Source of the DNA: Burkholderia sp. lig30
GTDB lineage: Bacteria > Pseudomonadota > Gammaproteobacteria > Burkholderiales > Burkholderiaceae
Length of the DNA: 64,000 bases
Direction of reading: 5' to 3'
Assembly: GCF_000687455.2 (NCBI RefSeq)
Contig: NZ_JGVW01000074.1
Location: 1-64,000 of the forward strand
The notes under the pieces were generated by a model. The model made no database searches and was not told the origin of the DNA. It worked only from the letters and a program-made list of their open reading frames with translations. The translations under genes were made by a program, and so were the position numbers. Within the stretch, counting starts at the first letter, position 1, and each line of letters begins with the position of its first letter. This document shows positions 26,751 through 35,902 of the stretch, piece after piece.

Positions 26751-28196
26751 TCAGGGCTGGCGTTTGCCGCGGCCATCAGCGGGTTTGCCAGCCGGCTTGC
26801 GTGAACTCGCAGCCGGCTTGCTGGCGGGTTTGCTGCGTGGCTTTTGCGCGCTGAATGGACTGCCGCTGGACAAGCTTGTGCCTTTACCCGCGGCCACAGC
26901 GCGCGGCGCCACAGGCTTGCGTTTGTTTTCGCCACCTTGCGGGCGCGGTTTCTTGCCGGGCACCTGCACGGCGCCCGACGCAGCTTGCGGCACTTTGGGC
27001 TTCTTGGGCTTTTTGGGTTTCTTGATGATCTGGCCCGTCGCGCTGGTTTCCGGCACGCGGTGTTCGGCTTCAAAACCCGGCTCCTCTTCACGGCGCAGCG
27101 TTTGCCGGATCAGCGCTTCGATCGCGGCCAGTTGCGGTGCTTCATCGGCACACACAAGGGACACCGCCACACCGCTGGCGCCTGCGCGGCCGGTACGGCC
27201 AATCCGGTGCACATAGTCTTGCGCGACGATCGGCAGGTCAACGTTGATCACCAGCGGCAGGTCGTCGATATCCAGCCCGCGCGCAGCGACATCGGTGGCG
27301 ACCAGCATCTGTACTTCGCCGGCCTTGAAGCGCTCCAGCGCACGCAGGCGCGCGGGTTGCGGCTTGTCGCCGTGGATGGTGTCGACCGCATAGCCCGCTT
27401 CATCCAGCATGGCCGCCAGGTAATCCACGCCATTGCGGGTTTTGACGAACACCAGCGCGTGCTTCCAGTTGTTCTCGGCCACAAGGTGCATGAAGAGGTC
27501 GGGCTTGTTCCTTTTATCCACCGGCACCACCCACTGCTTGATCTTGCTGGCCGTGGCATTGGGCGGGCTGACGCTGATATTGACCGGGCCGCGCAGAATG
27601 CCCGCCGCCATCGCGCGGATATCATCGGTAAACGTGGCAGAGAACAGCAGGGTCTGGCGTTGAGCGGGCAACGCAGCAAAGACGGCGTTGAGTTCGCGCG
27701 CAAAGCCCAGATCCAGCATGCGGTCGGCTTCATCCAGCACCAGCGTTTGTACTTGATCGAACTGCACTGCGTTCTGGCGATTGAGATCCAGCAAACGGCC
27801 CGGCGTGGCAACGAGCACATCCACGCCTTTGCGCAACTTCATCATCTGCGGGTTGATGCTCACACCGCCGTAGGCGGCCAGAAATCGCAAGTCGAGGCCT
27901 TTGCCGTAAGCGATGAAGCTTTGCAGCACTTGTTCAGCCAGTTCACGCGTGGGCACCAGCACCAGAACACGCGCGCGGTTGCTGGACACCGCCGGGCCGT
28001 GTTGCACCAGCCGTTGCAACAGGGGCAGCGCAAAACCCGCCGTTTTGCCAGTGCCGGTCTGTGCCGCCGCCATGACGTCCTTGCCACTGAGCACGACAGG
28101 AATCACCTTGGCCTGCACCGGCGTAGGTGTCTGGTAATTGAGGTCCTGCACATTACGCAGCAACGGATCGATCAGGCCAAGCGAGGCAAAGGACAT
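26751..28196 (-). CDS. rhlE: DEAD-box RNA helicase, RhlE-type
   Basis: A 481-residue ATP-dependent RNA helicase. Motifs in order are the Q motif (YQTPTPVQAKVIP), I (AAQTGTGKT), Ia (PTRELAEQ), II (VLDEADRMLD), III (SAT), V (ATDVAARGLDI) and VI (HRIGRTGRAG). The last 100 residues are a basic Lys/Pro/Ala-rich tail likely to bind RNA. The ATG at 28196 gives MSFASLGLIDPLLRN, the RhlE start. Codon use is clearly less GC-rich than in neighbours, with more A- and T-ending codons. It separates the CdhR-like gene from the cdh operon. I infer recent acquisition from another beta-proteobacterium. Confidence 0.92.
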   Translation of the reverse strand: MSFASLGLIDPLLRNVQDLNYQTPTPVQAKVIPVVLSGKDVMAAAQTGTGKTAGFALPLLQRLVQHGPAVSSNRARVLVLVPTRELAEQVLQSFIAYGKGLDLRFLAAYGGVSINPQMMKLRKGVDVLVATPGRLLDLNRQNAVQFDQVQTLVLDEADRMLDLGFARELNAVFAALPAQRQTLLFSATFTDDIRAMAAGILRGPVNISVSPPNATASKIKQWVVPVDKRNKPDLFMHLVAENNWKHALVFVKTRNGVDYLAAMLDEAGYAVDTIHGDKPQPARLRALERFKAGEVQMLVATDVAARGLDIDDLPLVINVDLPIVAQDYVHRIGRTGRAGASGVAVSLVCADEAPQLAAIEALIRQTLRREEEPGFEAEHRVPETSATGQIIKKPKKPKKPKVPQAASGAVQVPGKKPRPQGGENKRKPVAPRAVAAGKGTSLSSGSPFSAQKPRSKPASKPAASSRKPAGKPADGRGKRQP

Positions 28197-28428
28197 GGAC
28201 GTATTCGGGGCTAAAACCGCAATTCTAGCGGTTACCGCGCGGATTGCCCCGCGCATATCCGCGGATACACAGGTGCCATGTCGCCGACGCGCGTTCTCGC
28301 AGCCTGACTGCGCAAGGCAGCCCGTTCGCCGATGATTTTGGACGCAGTCGACCGGGACACCCTATCGCACGGCGCCGGCCGGATTGCGAGTACCGTGCCT
28401 CACCGAGCGTCCAGCAGCGGATTTCGCG

Positions 28429-28617
28429 TTAGCCTCTGTCAACGTTGACGGCCACGATTTCGTATCCGGGGTCGGCATGCATGTTCGCCGCTTTTTTCGC
28501 TTCCTCATACGAGAGAAAGGATATGGCGTCTTCAATCGTCGGCGCCATGCCGATGTCGCCGTCCTCGGCGGCGCAGAGAAACTGCTCACCGGTCTTCACG
28601 ACATAGACGGTCGTCAT
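28429..28617 (-). CDS. Small hypothetical protein, 62 aa
   Basis: A 62-residue ORF starting MTTVYVVKTGEQFLCA, with a strong GGAGGGAA ribosome-binding site. The product is acidic and soluble and ends YEIVAVNVDRG. I recognise no domain. The good RBS and balanced composition argue that it is real. Confidence 0.65.
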   Translation of the reverse strand: MTTVYVVKTGEQFLCAAEDGDIGMAPTIEDAISFLSYEEAKKAANMHADPGYEIVAVNVDRG

Positions 28618-28905
28618 GTTTCCCTCCATGGGTTGCAGGGGAATTTCCAGTCTAGCAGGCCGGAAGGGCTGCGGGCGCTTCGCTGACGCCTTTCCGTCAT
28701 GTCCCCGCCGGAGGCATTCCCGCCTCGATTGTTCCCGACACCTGCCCCCCCATAGTGGTTTCCCCTCGCAGTCGCCCACAGTCAAGAAAGCGTCGCCATC
28801 AGTCGCCTCGCGACAAATACGTCCCGTTACTTTGGAGTCCATCACCCAGGCCGGAACCGATCCCGCCATCCGGCCAGCCGATCCATCGAACGTGGGGAAA
28901 CAACC
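28618..28905. other. Upstream region of the carnitine operon
   Basis: This 288 bp region lies between the divergent 62-residue ORF and caiX. It should carry the CdhR-dependent promoter. No clear palindrome or hairpin was found; GGGGAAA precedes the caiX ATG. Confidence 0.35.
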
Positions 28906-29859
28906 ATGAAGTCGAGAAAGATCGCCGCACTCGCCGCAGTCGTGCTTGCGGCATCCCTGTACCCGGCCGCATCCCGGGCCGAGCCGGAGCCCGCAAGCTG
29001 CCGCACCGTGCGCTTCGCCGACATTGGCTGGACCGACATCACGTCGACGACCGCGCTGGCGTCGGCCGTGTTCGAGGCGCTCGGCTACAAGCCGGCCACG
29101 ACGATCGCGTCGGTGCCGATCTCGTTCGCGGGCCTGAAGAACCGTCAGATCGACGTGTCGCTCGGCTACTGGTGGCCCGTGCAGCAGCGTCAGCTTCAGC
29201 CGTTCCTCGACGGCAAGTCGATCCAGCTGATCGAGCCGCCCAACCTGTCCGGTGCGAAGACCACGCTCGCGGTGCCGAGCTACGTGCATCAGGCGGGCCT
29301 CACGCGCTTCGACGACATCGCGAAGCATCGCGCCGAACTCGACGGCAAGATCTACGGCATCGAGCCCGGCAGCAGCGCGAACGCGACGATCCGGAAGATG
29401 ATCGACACGAACCAGTACGGCCTTGGCGGCTTCAAGCTCGTCGAATCGAGCGAGGCGGGCATGCTGGTCACGGTCGGGCGCGCGATCCGCGACAGGAAGT
29501 GGGTGGTCTTTCTGGGCTGGGAGCCTCATCCGATGAACATCGAGATCGACATGCGCTACCTGTCGGGCGGCGATGCGTCGTTCGGGCCGAATGACGGCGA
29601 GGCGCGCGTCTACACGCTGACCGCGCCCGATTTCCTCACGCGCTGCCCGAACGCGGGCAGGCTCGTCTCGAACCTGCGCTTCTCGACGCAACTCGAGAAC
29701 GAACTGATGCAGGCGGTGATGAACAAGACCCGGCCGGCGGATGCCGCGCGCGCGTACCTGAAAAAGAATCCGCAGGCGCTCGAACCGTGGCTCGCGGGCG
29801 TGAAGACGTTCGACGGCAGGGACGGCCTGCCGGCCGTCAAGGCCTATCTCGGCCTGTAA
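28906..29859 (+). CDS. caiX: Carnitine-type periplasmic substrate-binding protein
   Basis: A 317-residue binding protein with a signal peptide ([20 protein letters not shown]). The ligand-region segments are [25 protein letters not shown] and [10 protein letters not shown], with cage-forming aromatic residues as in choline- and carnitine-binding OpuAC proteins. It heads the cdhC-cdhA-cdhB genes exactly as caiX does in Pseudomonas aeruginosa, so L-carnitine is the best substrate assignment. No permease or ATPase gene accompanies it, so it probably docks on a shared quaternary-amine transporter encoded elsewhere. Confidence 0.9.
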   Translation: MKSRKIAALAAVVLAASLYPAASRAEPEPASCRTVRFADIGWTDITSTTALASAVFEALGYKPATTIASVPISFAGLKNRQIDVSLGYWWPVQQRQLQPFLDGKSIQLIEPPNLSGAKTTLAVPSYVHQAGLTRFDDIAKHRAELDGKIYGIEPGSSANATIRKMIDTNQYGLGGFKLVESSEAGMLVTVGRAIRDRKWVVFLGWEPHPMNIEIDMRYLSGGDASFGPNDGEARVYTLTAPDFLTRCPNAGRLVSNLRFSTQLENELMQAVMNKTRPADAARAYLKKNPQALEPWLAGVKTFDGRDGLPAVKAYLGL

Positions 29860-29935
29860 CGGGCGAGGGCGCAGCGCTCGGCGCCCCGTGCCGATCCCCC
29901 CAAACAGACAACCCCTGCAAAACGAGGCACCCGGC

Positions 29936-30865
29936 ATGAACCATGAAGTCATCGTCACGTGCGCCGTGACCGGCGCGGGCGACACCGTCGGCAAGCATCC
30001 GGCGATTCCCGTCACGCCGAAGGAGATCGCCGCCGCGGCAATCGAGGCCGCGAAGGCGGGCGCGACGGTCGCGCACTGTCACGTGCGCGATCCGCAAAGC
30101 GGGCGCGGCAGCCGCGATCCGCACCTGTACCGCGAGGTGGTCGACCGGATTCGCTCGGCCGGCGTCGACATCATCATCAACCTGACCGCCGGGATGGGCG
30201 GCGATCTGGAGATCGGGCCGGGCGATGAGCCGATGCGCTTCGGCCGCGGCACGGATCTCGTCGGCGGGCTCGCGCGGCTCGCGCATATTGAGGAGTTGCT
30301 GCCGGAGATCTGCACGCTCGATTGCGGCACGCTGAATTTCGGCGACGGCGACTTCATCTACGTGTCGACGCCCGCGCAGCTGCGCGCCGGCGCGAAGCGC
30401 ATCCAGACGCTCGGTGTGAAGCCGGAGCTGGAGATCTTCGACACCGGGCATCTGTGGTTCGCGAAGCAGCTGCTGACGGAAGGCCTGCTCGACGCGCCGC
30501 CGCTCTTCCAGCTCTGCCTCGGCATTCCATGGGGCGCGCCTGCCGACACCGGCACGATGAAGGCGATGGTCGACAACCTGCCGCCGGGCGCGCAGTGGGC
30601 CGGCTTCGGCATCGGGCGGATGCAGATGCCGATGGTCGCGCAGGCGATGCTGCTCGGCGGTCACGTCCGGGTCGGCCTCGAGGACAACCTGTGGCTCGAT
30701 CGCGGCGTGCCCGCGTCGAACGGCGCGCTTGTCGAGCGCGCGCGCGACATCGTCGAACGCCTCGGCGCGCGGGTGCTGACGCCGGCCGAGGGGCGCCGCA
30801 CGCTCGGCCTGCCGCCGCGCGGCGAGCGTCCGCTCGAACGCCGCGCGCTCGCCAAATTCGCGTGA
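29936..30865 (+). CDS. cdhC: 3-dehydrocarnitine cleavage enzyme (BKACE family)
   Basis: A 309-residue beta-keto acid cleavage enzyme (formerly DUF849). It should convert 3-dehydrocarnitine plus acetyl-CoA to glycine betainyl-CoA plus acetoacetate. The zinc-binding histidines are in VAHCHVRDP, and the barrel segment [12 protein letters not shown] is typical. I chose the ATG at 29936; the frame is open from 29888 but adds unrelated residues. It is the second gene of the operon, 76 bp after caiX. Confidence 0.92.
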   Translation: MNHEVIVTCAVTGAGDTVGKHPAIPVTPKEIAAAAIEAAKAGATVAHCHVRDPQSGRGSRDPHLYREVVDRIRSAGVDIIINLTAGMGGDLEIGPGDEPMRFGRGTDLVGGLARLAHIEELLPEICTLDCGTLNFGDGDFIYVSTPAQLRAGAKRIQTLGVKPELEIFDTGHLWFAKQLLTEGLLDAPPLFQLCLGIPWGAPADTGTMKAMVDNLPPGAQWAGFGIGRMQMPMVAQAMLLGGHVRVGLEDNLWLDRGVPASNGALVERARDIVERLGARVLTPAEGRRTLGLPPRGERPLERRALAKFA

Positions 30866-30944
30866 CGGTTCCCCATGTGGCGGCGTTCGCGCACGTGCCG
30901 CGGATGCCGCCGCTTTCTTCCCCGTTTTCGAGGATGCGCTTGTG

Positions 30945-31910
30945 ATGGACGTGACGACAGACATCAGGACATTCGCCGCAATCGGCACCGGCGTGATCGG
31001 CAGCGGGTGGGTCGCCCGCGCGCTCGCCAACGGTCTCGACGTGGTGGCATGGGACCCCGCGCCCGACGCCGAGCGGCAATTGCGCGCGAACGTCGCAAAT
31101 GCATGGCCCGCGCTCGAGCGCGCCGGCCTGAAGCCGGGCGCCGATCCGGCGCGCCTGCGGTTCGTGACGACGATCGAGGCCTGCGTGGCGGACGCGGATT
31201 TCGTGCAGGAAAGCGCGCCCGAACGCGAGGCGCTCAAGCGCGAGCTGCACGCGCAGATCGGCCGCGCGGCGAGGCCCGACGCGATCGTCGCGTCGTCGAC
31301 CTCAGGCCTCCTGCCGTCGGATTTCTACGCGCACGCGGCGCATCCGGCCCGCTGCGTGGTCGGCCATCCGTTCAATCCGGTGTATCTGCTGCCGCTCGTC
31401 GAGGTGCTCGGCGGCGCGCGTACGTCGCCCGACGCGGTCGAGGCGGCGATGCGGATCTATCGCGGTCTCGGCATGCGGCCGTTGAGGGTCCGCAAGGAAG
31501 TGCCCGGCTTCATCGCCGACCGGCTGCTCGAAGCGTTGTGGCGCGAGGCGCTGCACCTGGTCGACGAAGGTGTCGCGACGACCGGCGAAATCGACGACGC
31601 GATCCGCTTCGGCGCGGGCATTCGCTGGTCGTTCATGGGGACTTTCCTGACCTATACGCTCGCCGGCGGCGACGCCGGCATGCGACACTTCATGCGGCAG
31701 TTCGGTCCGGCGCTCGAACTGCCCTGGACGAAACTCGTCGCGCCGCCGCTGACCGACCGGCTGATCGACCGTGTCGTCGAGGGCACGGCCGAGCAGCAGG
31801 GCGCGCGCAGCATCAAGGCGCTGGAGCGCTATCGCGACGAGTGCATTACGGAGGTGCTGCGCGCGATCGGCGAAGTCAAGGCGCGGCACGGGATGCGATT
31901 CGAGGATTAG
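30945..31910 (+). CDS. cdhA: L-carnitine dehydrogenase
   Basis: A 321-residue 3-hydroxyacyl-CoA-dehydrogenase-fold enzyme oxidising L-carnitine to 3-dehydrocarnitine with NAD. The Rossmann motif is [17 protein letters not shown]. The active-site region includes [23 protein letters not shown] and VPGFIADRL. The ATG at 30945 gives the family length; an in-frame GTG at 30942 is better spaced from GAGG (30930-30933) and may be the true start. Its operon position matches Pseudomonas. Confidence 0.94.
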   Translation: MDVTTDIRTFAAIGTGVIGSGWVARALANGLDVVAWDPAPDAERQLRANVANAWPALERAGLKPGADPARLRFVTTIEACVADADFVQESAPEREALKRELHAQIGRAARPDAIVASSTSGLLPSDFYAHAAHPARCVVGHPFNPVYLLPLVEVLGGARTSPDAVEAAMRIYRGLGMRPLRVRKEVPGFIADRLLEALWREALHLVDEGVATTGEIDDAIRFGAGIRWSFMGTFLTYTLAGGDAGMRHFMRQFGPALELPWTKLVAPPLTDRLIDRVVEGTAEQQGARSIKALERYRDECITEVLRAIGEVKARHGMRFED

Positions 31911-31933
31911 CGTAAACAAGCCCTGACCGAACC

Positions 31934-32443
31934 ATGACCGAAGACACGCCACTGACGATTTACCGCGACGTCGTGCGGCCCGAATGGGTCGATTACAACG
32001 GGCATCTGCGCGATGCGTTCTACCTGCTGATCTACAGCTTCGCGACCGACGCGCTGCTCGACCGCATCGGTCTCGACGACGCCGCGCGCAAGGCCCGGCG
32101 GCGTTCGGTCTATACGCTCGAGGCGCACATCAACTATCTGCGCGAGATCAAGGAGGGGCAGCGCGTGCGCGTCGACGCGCGCGTGCTCGCGAGCGACGCG
32201 AAACGCATGCATCTGTATCTGGAGATGTTCGCCGACGGGATCGACGCGCCGGTCTGCGCGAGCGAACAGATGCTGCTGCACGTCGACACCCGTGACGGCT
32301 CGAAGGCCGCGCCGTTCGATGCGGATGTCTCCGAGCGCATCGCCGCATTGCACGCGCTGCAGCGCGCATGTCCGGCGCCGACTCATGCGGGGCGCGTGAT
32401 CGGCTTGCCGGCACACAGCCAGCACGGCACGGCGGCCGTGTGA
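31934..32443 (+). CDS. cdhB: Betainyl-CoA thioesterase
   Basis: A 169-residue hot-dog-fold thioesterase. The catalytic segment is VRPEWVDYNGHLRDAFYLLI, with the usual aspartate and the NGH turn. It should release glycine betaine from betainyl-CoA, linking carnitine breakdown to GbcAB. It starts 24 bp after cdhA and closes the operon. Confidence 0.9.
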   Translation: MTEDTPLTIYRDVVRPEWVDYNGHLRDAFYLLIYSFATDALLDRIGLDDAARKARRRSVYTLEAHINYLREIKEGQRVRVDARVLASDAKRMHLYLEMFADGIDAPVCASEQMLLHVDTRDGSKAAPFDADVSERIAALHALQRACPAPTHAGRVIGLPAHSQHGTAAV

Positions 32444-32465
32444 CGCGCGTTTGCTCTGGTATTCG

Positions 32466-32496
32466 AAAAAGCGCCCGGACGCGATGCGTCCGGGCG
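32466..32496 (-). terminator. Hairpin between cdhB and DUF4148 gene
   Basis: CGCCCGGACGC (32472-32482) and GCGTCCGGGCG (32486-32496) are perfect 11-bp arms. AAAAA at 32466-32470 gives a U-tract on the complementary strand. It may stop transcripts from either side. Confidence 0.55.
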
Positions 32497-32524
32497 AAGC
32501 CGCCCCATACGGAGCGACGGAGGT

Positions 32525-32557
32525 AAAAAAAGACGAGCCCGGCAACCGGGCTCGTCT
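32525..32557 (-). terminator. Intrinsic terminator of the DUF4148 gene
   Basis: AGACGAGCCCGG (32531-32542) and CCGGGCTCGTCT (32546-32557) pair perfectly around a 3-nt loop. A run of seven A (32525-32531) supplies the U-tract for minus-strand transcripts. Confidence 0.85.
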
Positions 32558-32604
32558 GGATGCGTCATGCGCGATGCGCGGTGCCCGTAACGGGCACGCC
32601 GGGC

Positions 32605-32910
32605 TTAATGACCGAAGAAGATCGAATCGCGCGCGTTGGCCACCGCAGCGACCGGCGCCGGGCTGCCTGCACGTGCGACCGGCGCTGCCTGCGCGCCGTA
32701 GCCGCTGGTGTCGGCGCCTTGCGTGCGCGCTTCCGCAGCCTGGATGTCTTCCGGGTAGTACGGGCTTGCTGCGCCCGGCTGGTAGCCGGCCTTCTCGAGC
32801 TGAACCAGTTCCTCGCGCACTTGCGCGCGGCTCACGTTGCTTTGCGCGAATGCGCCGAACGAAGCGGACAGGGCGGTTGCGGCAACAACTGCAAAAACGA
32901 GCGACTTCAT
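32605..32910 (-). CDS. DUF4148 family secreted protein
   Basis: A 101-residue exported protein with signal peptide MKSLVFAVVAATALSA ending GAFAQ. The DUF4148 core SRAQVREELVQLEKAGYQPG is clear, followed by PYYPEDIQAAEAR. The family is abundant in Burkholderia and its function is unknown. GGAGG lies 10 nt before the ATG. A strong terminator follows the gene. Confidence 0.92.
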   Translation of the reverse strand: MKSLVFAVVAATALSASFGAFAQSNVSRAQVREELVQLEKAGYQPGAASPYYPEDIQAAEARTQGADTSGYGAQAAPVARAGSPAPVAAVANARDSIFFGH

Positions 32911-33271
32911 GATTACCTACCTCCGGTGTTTTATAAGGTTCGCTTTCGATACGATGTCTTAAGCGATTGGCTAAATCTTAGTCACCGGAGGCGCTAGGGT
33001 AAACGCTGCTTTTGGCTAAAGATTGTTGCTTAAACTGTAAATATCACGCGAGACGAAAGCCTTTCATTATTCTTTCGTTTCAGTGCGCGCAATAAGTGTG
33101 ACGAATTCGTGACATGCGATCCGGCCGTTGACGTGTATTCGGCGTGGCTGCCGCCGCACTGCGGCCCGGTGGGATCGAGTGCGATCTCGACGAACTGCGC
33201 GGGGATGCGGTGCGCGTGGCGGACAAGCAAGGGAACGGATCGGGTGATCCGGTGCTGCGCCGGACGGGCGC
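32911..33271. other. Promoter region of DUF4148 gene with a 9-bp direct repeat
   Basis: TTGGCTAAA occurs at 32967-32975 and again at 33012-33020, 45 bp apart in the same orientation, in an AT-rich stretch upstream of the DUF4148 start. The rest, to 33271, holds only out-of-frame open stretches. I see no gene here. Confidence 0.4.
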
Positions 33272-33562
33272 TTACTTGCCGCCGGACAGGCCGAGCACTT
33301 CGGCTGCGGAGATCATCGCGGCGGCGTTGGCGGGGGCCGGGCGCTCGGCCGGGCGGAACACCTCGTCTCCGCGCTGGATCACCTGGCGCGACAGCGCGCA
33401 GGTGCCGGTGCGCTGCGCAAAGCGGCGGCGCCACCGTTGCTCGCCGTAGTGACAGCGGCCGGGTTCGACCCAGCGGACGACGAGCAGCGTGTCGGAGCGT
33501 TCGAGAATTTCGACGTGGACGTCGTCAGGATCGAGCACTGGCATGGGTTTGGAGGACATCAT
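33272..33562 (-). CDS. DUF3331 family protein
   Basis: A 96-residue soluble protein. The family core is VRWVEPGRCHYGEQRWRRR, then GTCALSRQVIQRGDEVFRP, with conserved cysteines. DUF3331 is a Burkholderia family of unknown function. Two adjacent ATG codons (33562, 33559) are possible starts, and the RBS is weak. Confidence 0.85.
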   Translation of the reverse strand: MMSSKPMPVLDPDDVHVEILERSDTLLVVRWVEPGRCHYGEQRWRRRFAQRTGTCALSRQVIQRGDEVFRPAERPAPANAAAMISAAEVLGLSGGK

Positions 33563-33648
33563 TTGCCGTTTCCCAAAGCTCGCGCGGTCTCGCTGCAGGC
33601 AGTGGCTGCGACTGTCTGAAGTCGATTCCGTAGCGGTTTCCATAAGAA

Positions 33649-33669
33649 GTGCGCTAAATGTAAGCGCAC
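33649..33669. promoter_or_regulatory. 21-bp palindrome upstream of the DUF3331 gene
   Basis: GTGCGCT (33649-33655) and AGCGCAC (33663-33669) are perfect arms around a 7-nt AT-rich spacer. The site is 87 bp before the start codon, in a 305 bp gap, and is a plausible operator. Confidence 0.45.
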
Positions 33670-33756
33670 GCGCGCGGAAAAAACATCCTGCCTGGATCGA
33701 ATTACCTTTTGCCGATTCAGAAACAATCGGCGGGCATTCTCGAGAAAAGCGCAGAC

Positions 33757-33785
33757 AAAAATGCCCCGGATCGGGAGATCCGGGG
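33757..33785 (-). terminator. Intrinsic terminator after the DadA-like gene
   Basis: CCCCGGATC (33764-33772) and GATCCGGGG (33777-33785) form a 9-bp stem with a 4-nt loop. AAAAA at 33757-33761 gives a U-tract on the minus strand. Confidence 0.75.
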
Positions 33786-33867
33786 TGGCAAACGTGAGTC
33801 GTGCCGTTCCGCTTGATTCGCGAAGGCCTGTTGCCGTTATTGGCGGGAACGGACCCTGCACGACTAC

Positions 33868-35109
33868 TCAGAAGCGGTCGGCGCGATACGGCGTGGGATC
33901 GGTGAACGGCGTTTCGCCCGTCATCATCTCCGCGAGCAGCCGCCCCGTGACCGGGCCGAGCGTCAGGCCATGATGGTTGTGCCCGAACGCGAACCAGAGC
34001 CCGCGATGCGCGGGCGCGGGGCCGATTACCGGGCGCATGTCCGGCGTGCACGGCCGGAAGCCGAGCCACGGTTGCGGATCGAGCCGCTCGCCGAGCCGGA
34101 ACAGCGGCCGCGCGAGGCGCTCGGCGCGTTCGAGCTGCACGCCGGTCGGCGCGACCTGGCGCCGCGCGATCTCGACGCCGGTGGTCAGGCGCAGGCCGCG
34201 CTGCATCGGCGCAATCACGTACCCGGCTTCGCGATCGACGATCGGCGCGGAGGGCGTGCTCTGCGCGGTCGGCGCGTAGTGCATGTGATATCCGCGCTTC
34301 TCGCGCAGCGGAATGCGGTAGCCGAACTTCGCGAACACGGTGTCCGACCACGGCCCGAGCGCGACCACGACGGCGGGCGCCGCGGCGGTGCCGTCGCGCG
34401 TCGCGACCTGCCAGCCGGGCGAGCGCGCGTCGAGGCTCGCGGCGTCGCCGTCGAGCAGCGTGCCGCCGCCTTGCTCGAAGAGCCGCGCATACGCTTTCAC
34501 GAGGCCGCCCGGATCGACGACGCTTTTCGGATCGAGCCAGTGCAGCGCGCCGCAGAAGCCGGGCGCGAGGCTCGGCTCCTGCGCGAGCAGCGCCGTCGCA
34601 TCGAGCGGCGCGACGCGCAGGCCGTGCCGGCGCGCGGTCTGCGTGGCCTCGGCGATGCCGCGCTCGAATGCGGCCGGGGTGCGGAAGGCCTCCATCCAGC
34701 CGCTCGCGCGAATCAGCGCGTTCGCGCCGGCGCGTGCGATCAGCGCGTCGTGCTCGACGATGCAGCGCTCGATCAGCGGCAGCATGTCTCGCGCGGCCGC
34801 CGCGTGGCGCTGCGGCGCGGATTCCCACCAGAAGCGCGCGAGCCACGGCGCGAATGCCGGCAGCGACGCGCTGTGCCAGTAGAGATCGGTGGAGCGGTTC
34901 AACGCGTAGCGCAACAGCGTGAGCGGGCTGCGCGGAAACGGGTACGGCTCGACCGACGAGCGCTCGATCAGTCCCGCGTTGCCGAAGCTCGTGCCTTCGC
35001 CGGGGGCGCCGCGATCGAGCAGCGCGACCTTGTGTCCGCGATCCTGAAGATGAAGGGCGGCCGACACGCCGACGATGCCCGCGCCCAAAACGATCACGTC
35101 GAAATCCAT
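33868..35109 (-). CDS. FAD-dependent D-amino-acid dehydrogenase-like oxidoreductase
   Basis: A 413-residue DAO-superfamily enzyme like the DadA small subunit. The N-terminal FAD motif is VIVLGAGIVGVSAALHLQDRG, followed by GEGTSFGNAGLI. The C-terminal half has LGFRPCTPDMRPVIGPAP and WFAFGHNHHGLTLGPVTG. Substrates of such enzymes include D-amino acids and cis-4-hydroxy-D-proline. No hydroxyproline genes are nearby, so I assign no symbol. It is monocistronic with its own terminator. Confidence 0.9.
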   Translation of the reverse strand: MDFDVIVLGAGIVGVSAALHLQDRGHKVALLDRGAPGEGTSFGNAGLIERSSVEPYPFPRSPLTLLRYALNRSTDLYWHSASLPAFAPWLARFWWESAPQRHAAAARDMLPLIERCIVEHDALIARAGANALIRASGWMEAFRTPAAFERGIAEATQTARRHGLRVAPLDATALLAQEPSLAPGFCGALHWLDPKSVVDPGGLVKAYARLFEQGGGTLLDGDAASLDARSPGWQVATRDGTAAAPAVVVALGPWSDTVFAKFGYRIPLREKRGYHMHYAPTAQSTPSAPIVDREAGYVIAPMQRGLRLTTGVEIARRQVAPTGVQLERAERLARPLFRLGERLDPQPWLGFRPCTPDMRPVIGPAPAHRGLWFAFGHNHHGLTLGPVTGRLLAEMMTGETPFTDPTPYRADRF

Positions 35110-35902
35110 GGCATCCTGAAACGGTTACGGTTGGAAAGTCAAAAACGATCGGCACTGCGCATGCGTCGCGAGCGGGGCATCCGCTCACATCGGCCGCCGA
35201 CGCCCTCCGGTGTCGGTCGCGCGTGTGCGGCGCAGCGCGCGGGTGCTGCCGTGACGCGCTGTTCGGCGACGCGTATCGCTTGCCGGCGAAAACTGCCGCT
35301 TGCGCCGCATTGAAGATTAACAGGTGTGGATCGCCGTGGCTGTTCACACCAAAAATGCCTGTGCGCGGAATGACGGGCGTCGTGTGGCTTCGCGATGGCT
35401 GCGTGTGTGCGCGGCGCTAAAGGTTGTCCGGTTCGTGCCGAAAACAGATGAGGGAGTCGCATCTTTTCTGTCGGACGCGGCACGATCCGTTCGAATCGCG
35501 AGCGGTGGGTCGGATTGATCGGACGAATAAGCCGTCGCTCAGGCGGAATTTCCGTATTGAGACGCATTCCTGTCGCGAAGGCCGCCGTATACGGCGGGTT
35601 TCCGGAAAACTTTAGGTCGAATTTCGATTTTCTTTTTGGCGAGCAACGGCTGAATGTTGGCTCTCCATACTGTTTCCTTCTGTCCGGGAACGCGAGAAAA
35701 TCACGGTTTTGGAAGACGTCATTCAAAGAAGCCCCGCGGGCTCCGCGTGCCAGCCCGTTCCCATCCCCGGATGTGAACGCAGCAAGGCGAAGCGGACTGC
35801 GACCGAGGGCTCGCCGTCGACACGACCGGGCAGCCGCCGTGCGCACCTGCAGGGCGGCTACTGCGTCCGACGTACACAATAAAGGTTCCGCCTCAACTGA
35901 CC
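35110..35902. other. Long intergenic region before the globin-coupled sensor
   Basis: This 793 bp region between two divergent genes is visibly AT-richer than the surroundings, especially 35320-35720. Small open frames exist but none has both an RBS and a recognisable composition. It could hold an sRNA or a long regulatory region; I see no defined element. Confidence 0.4.
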
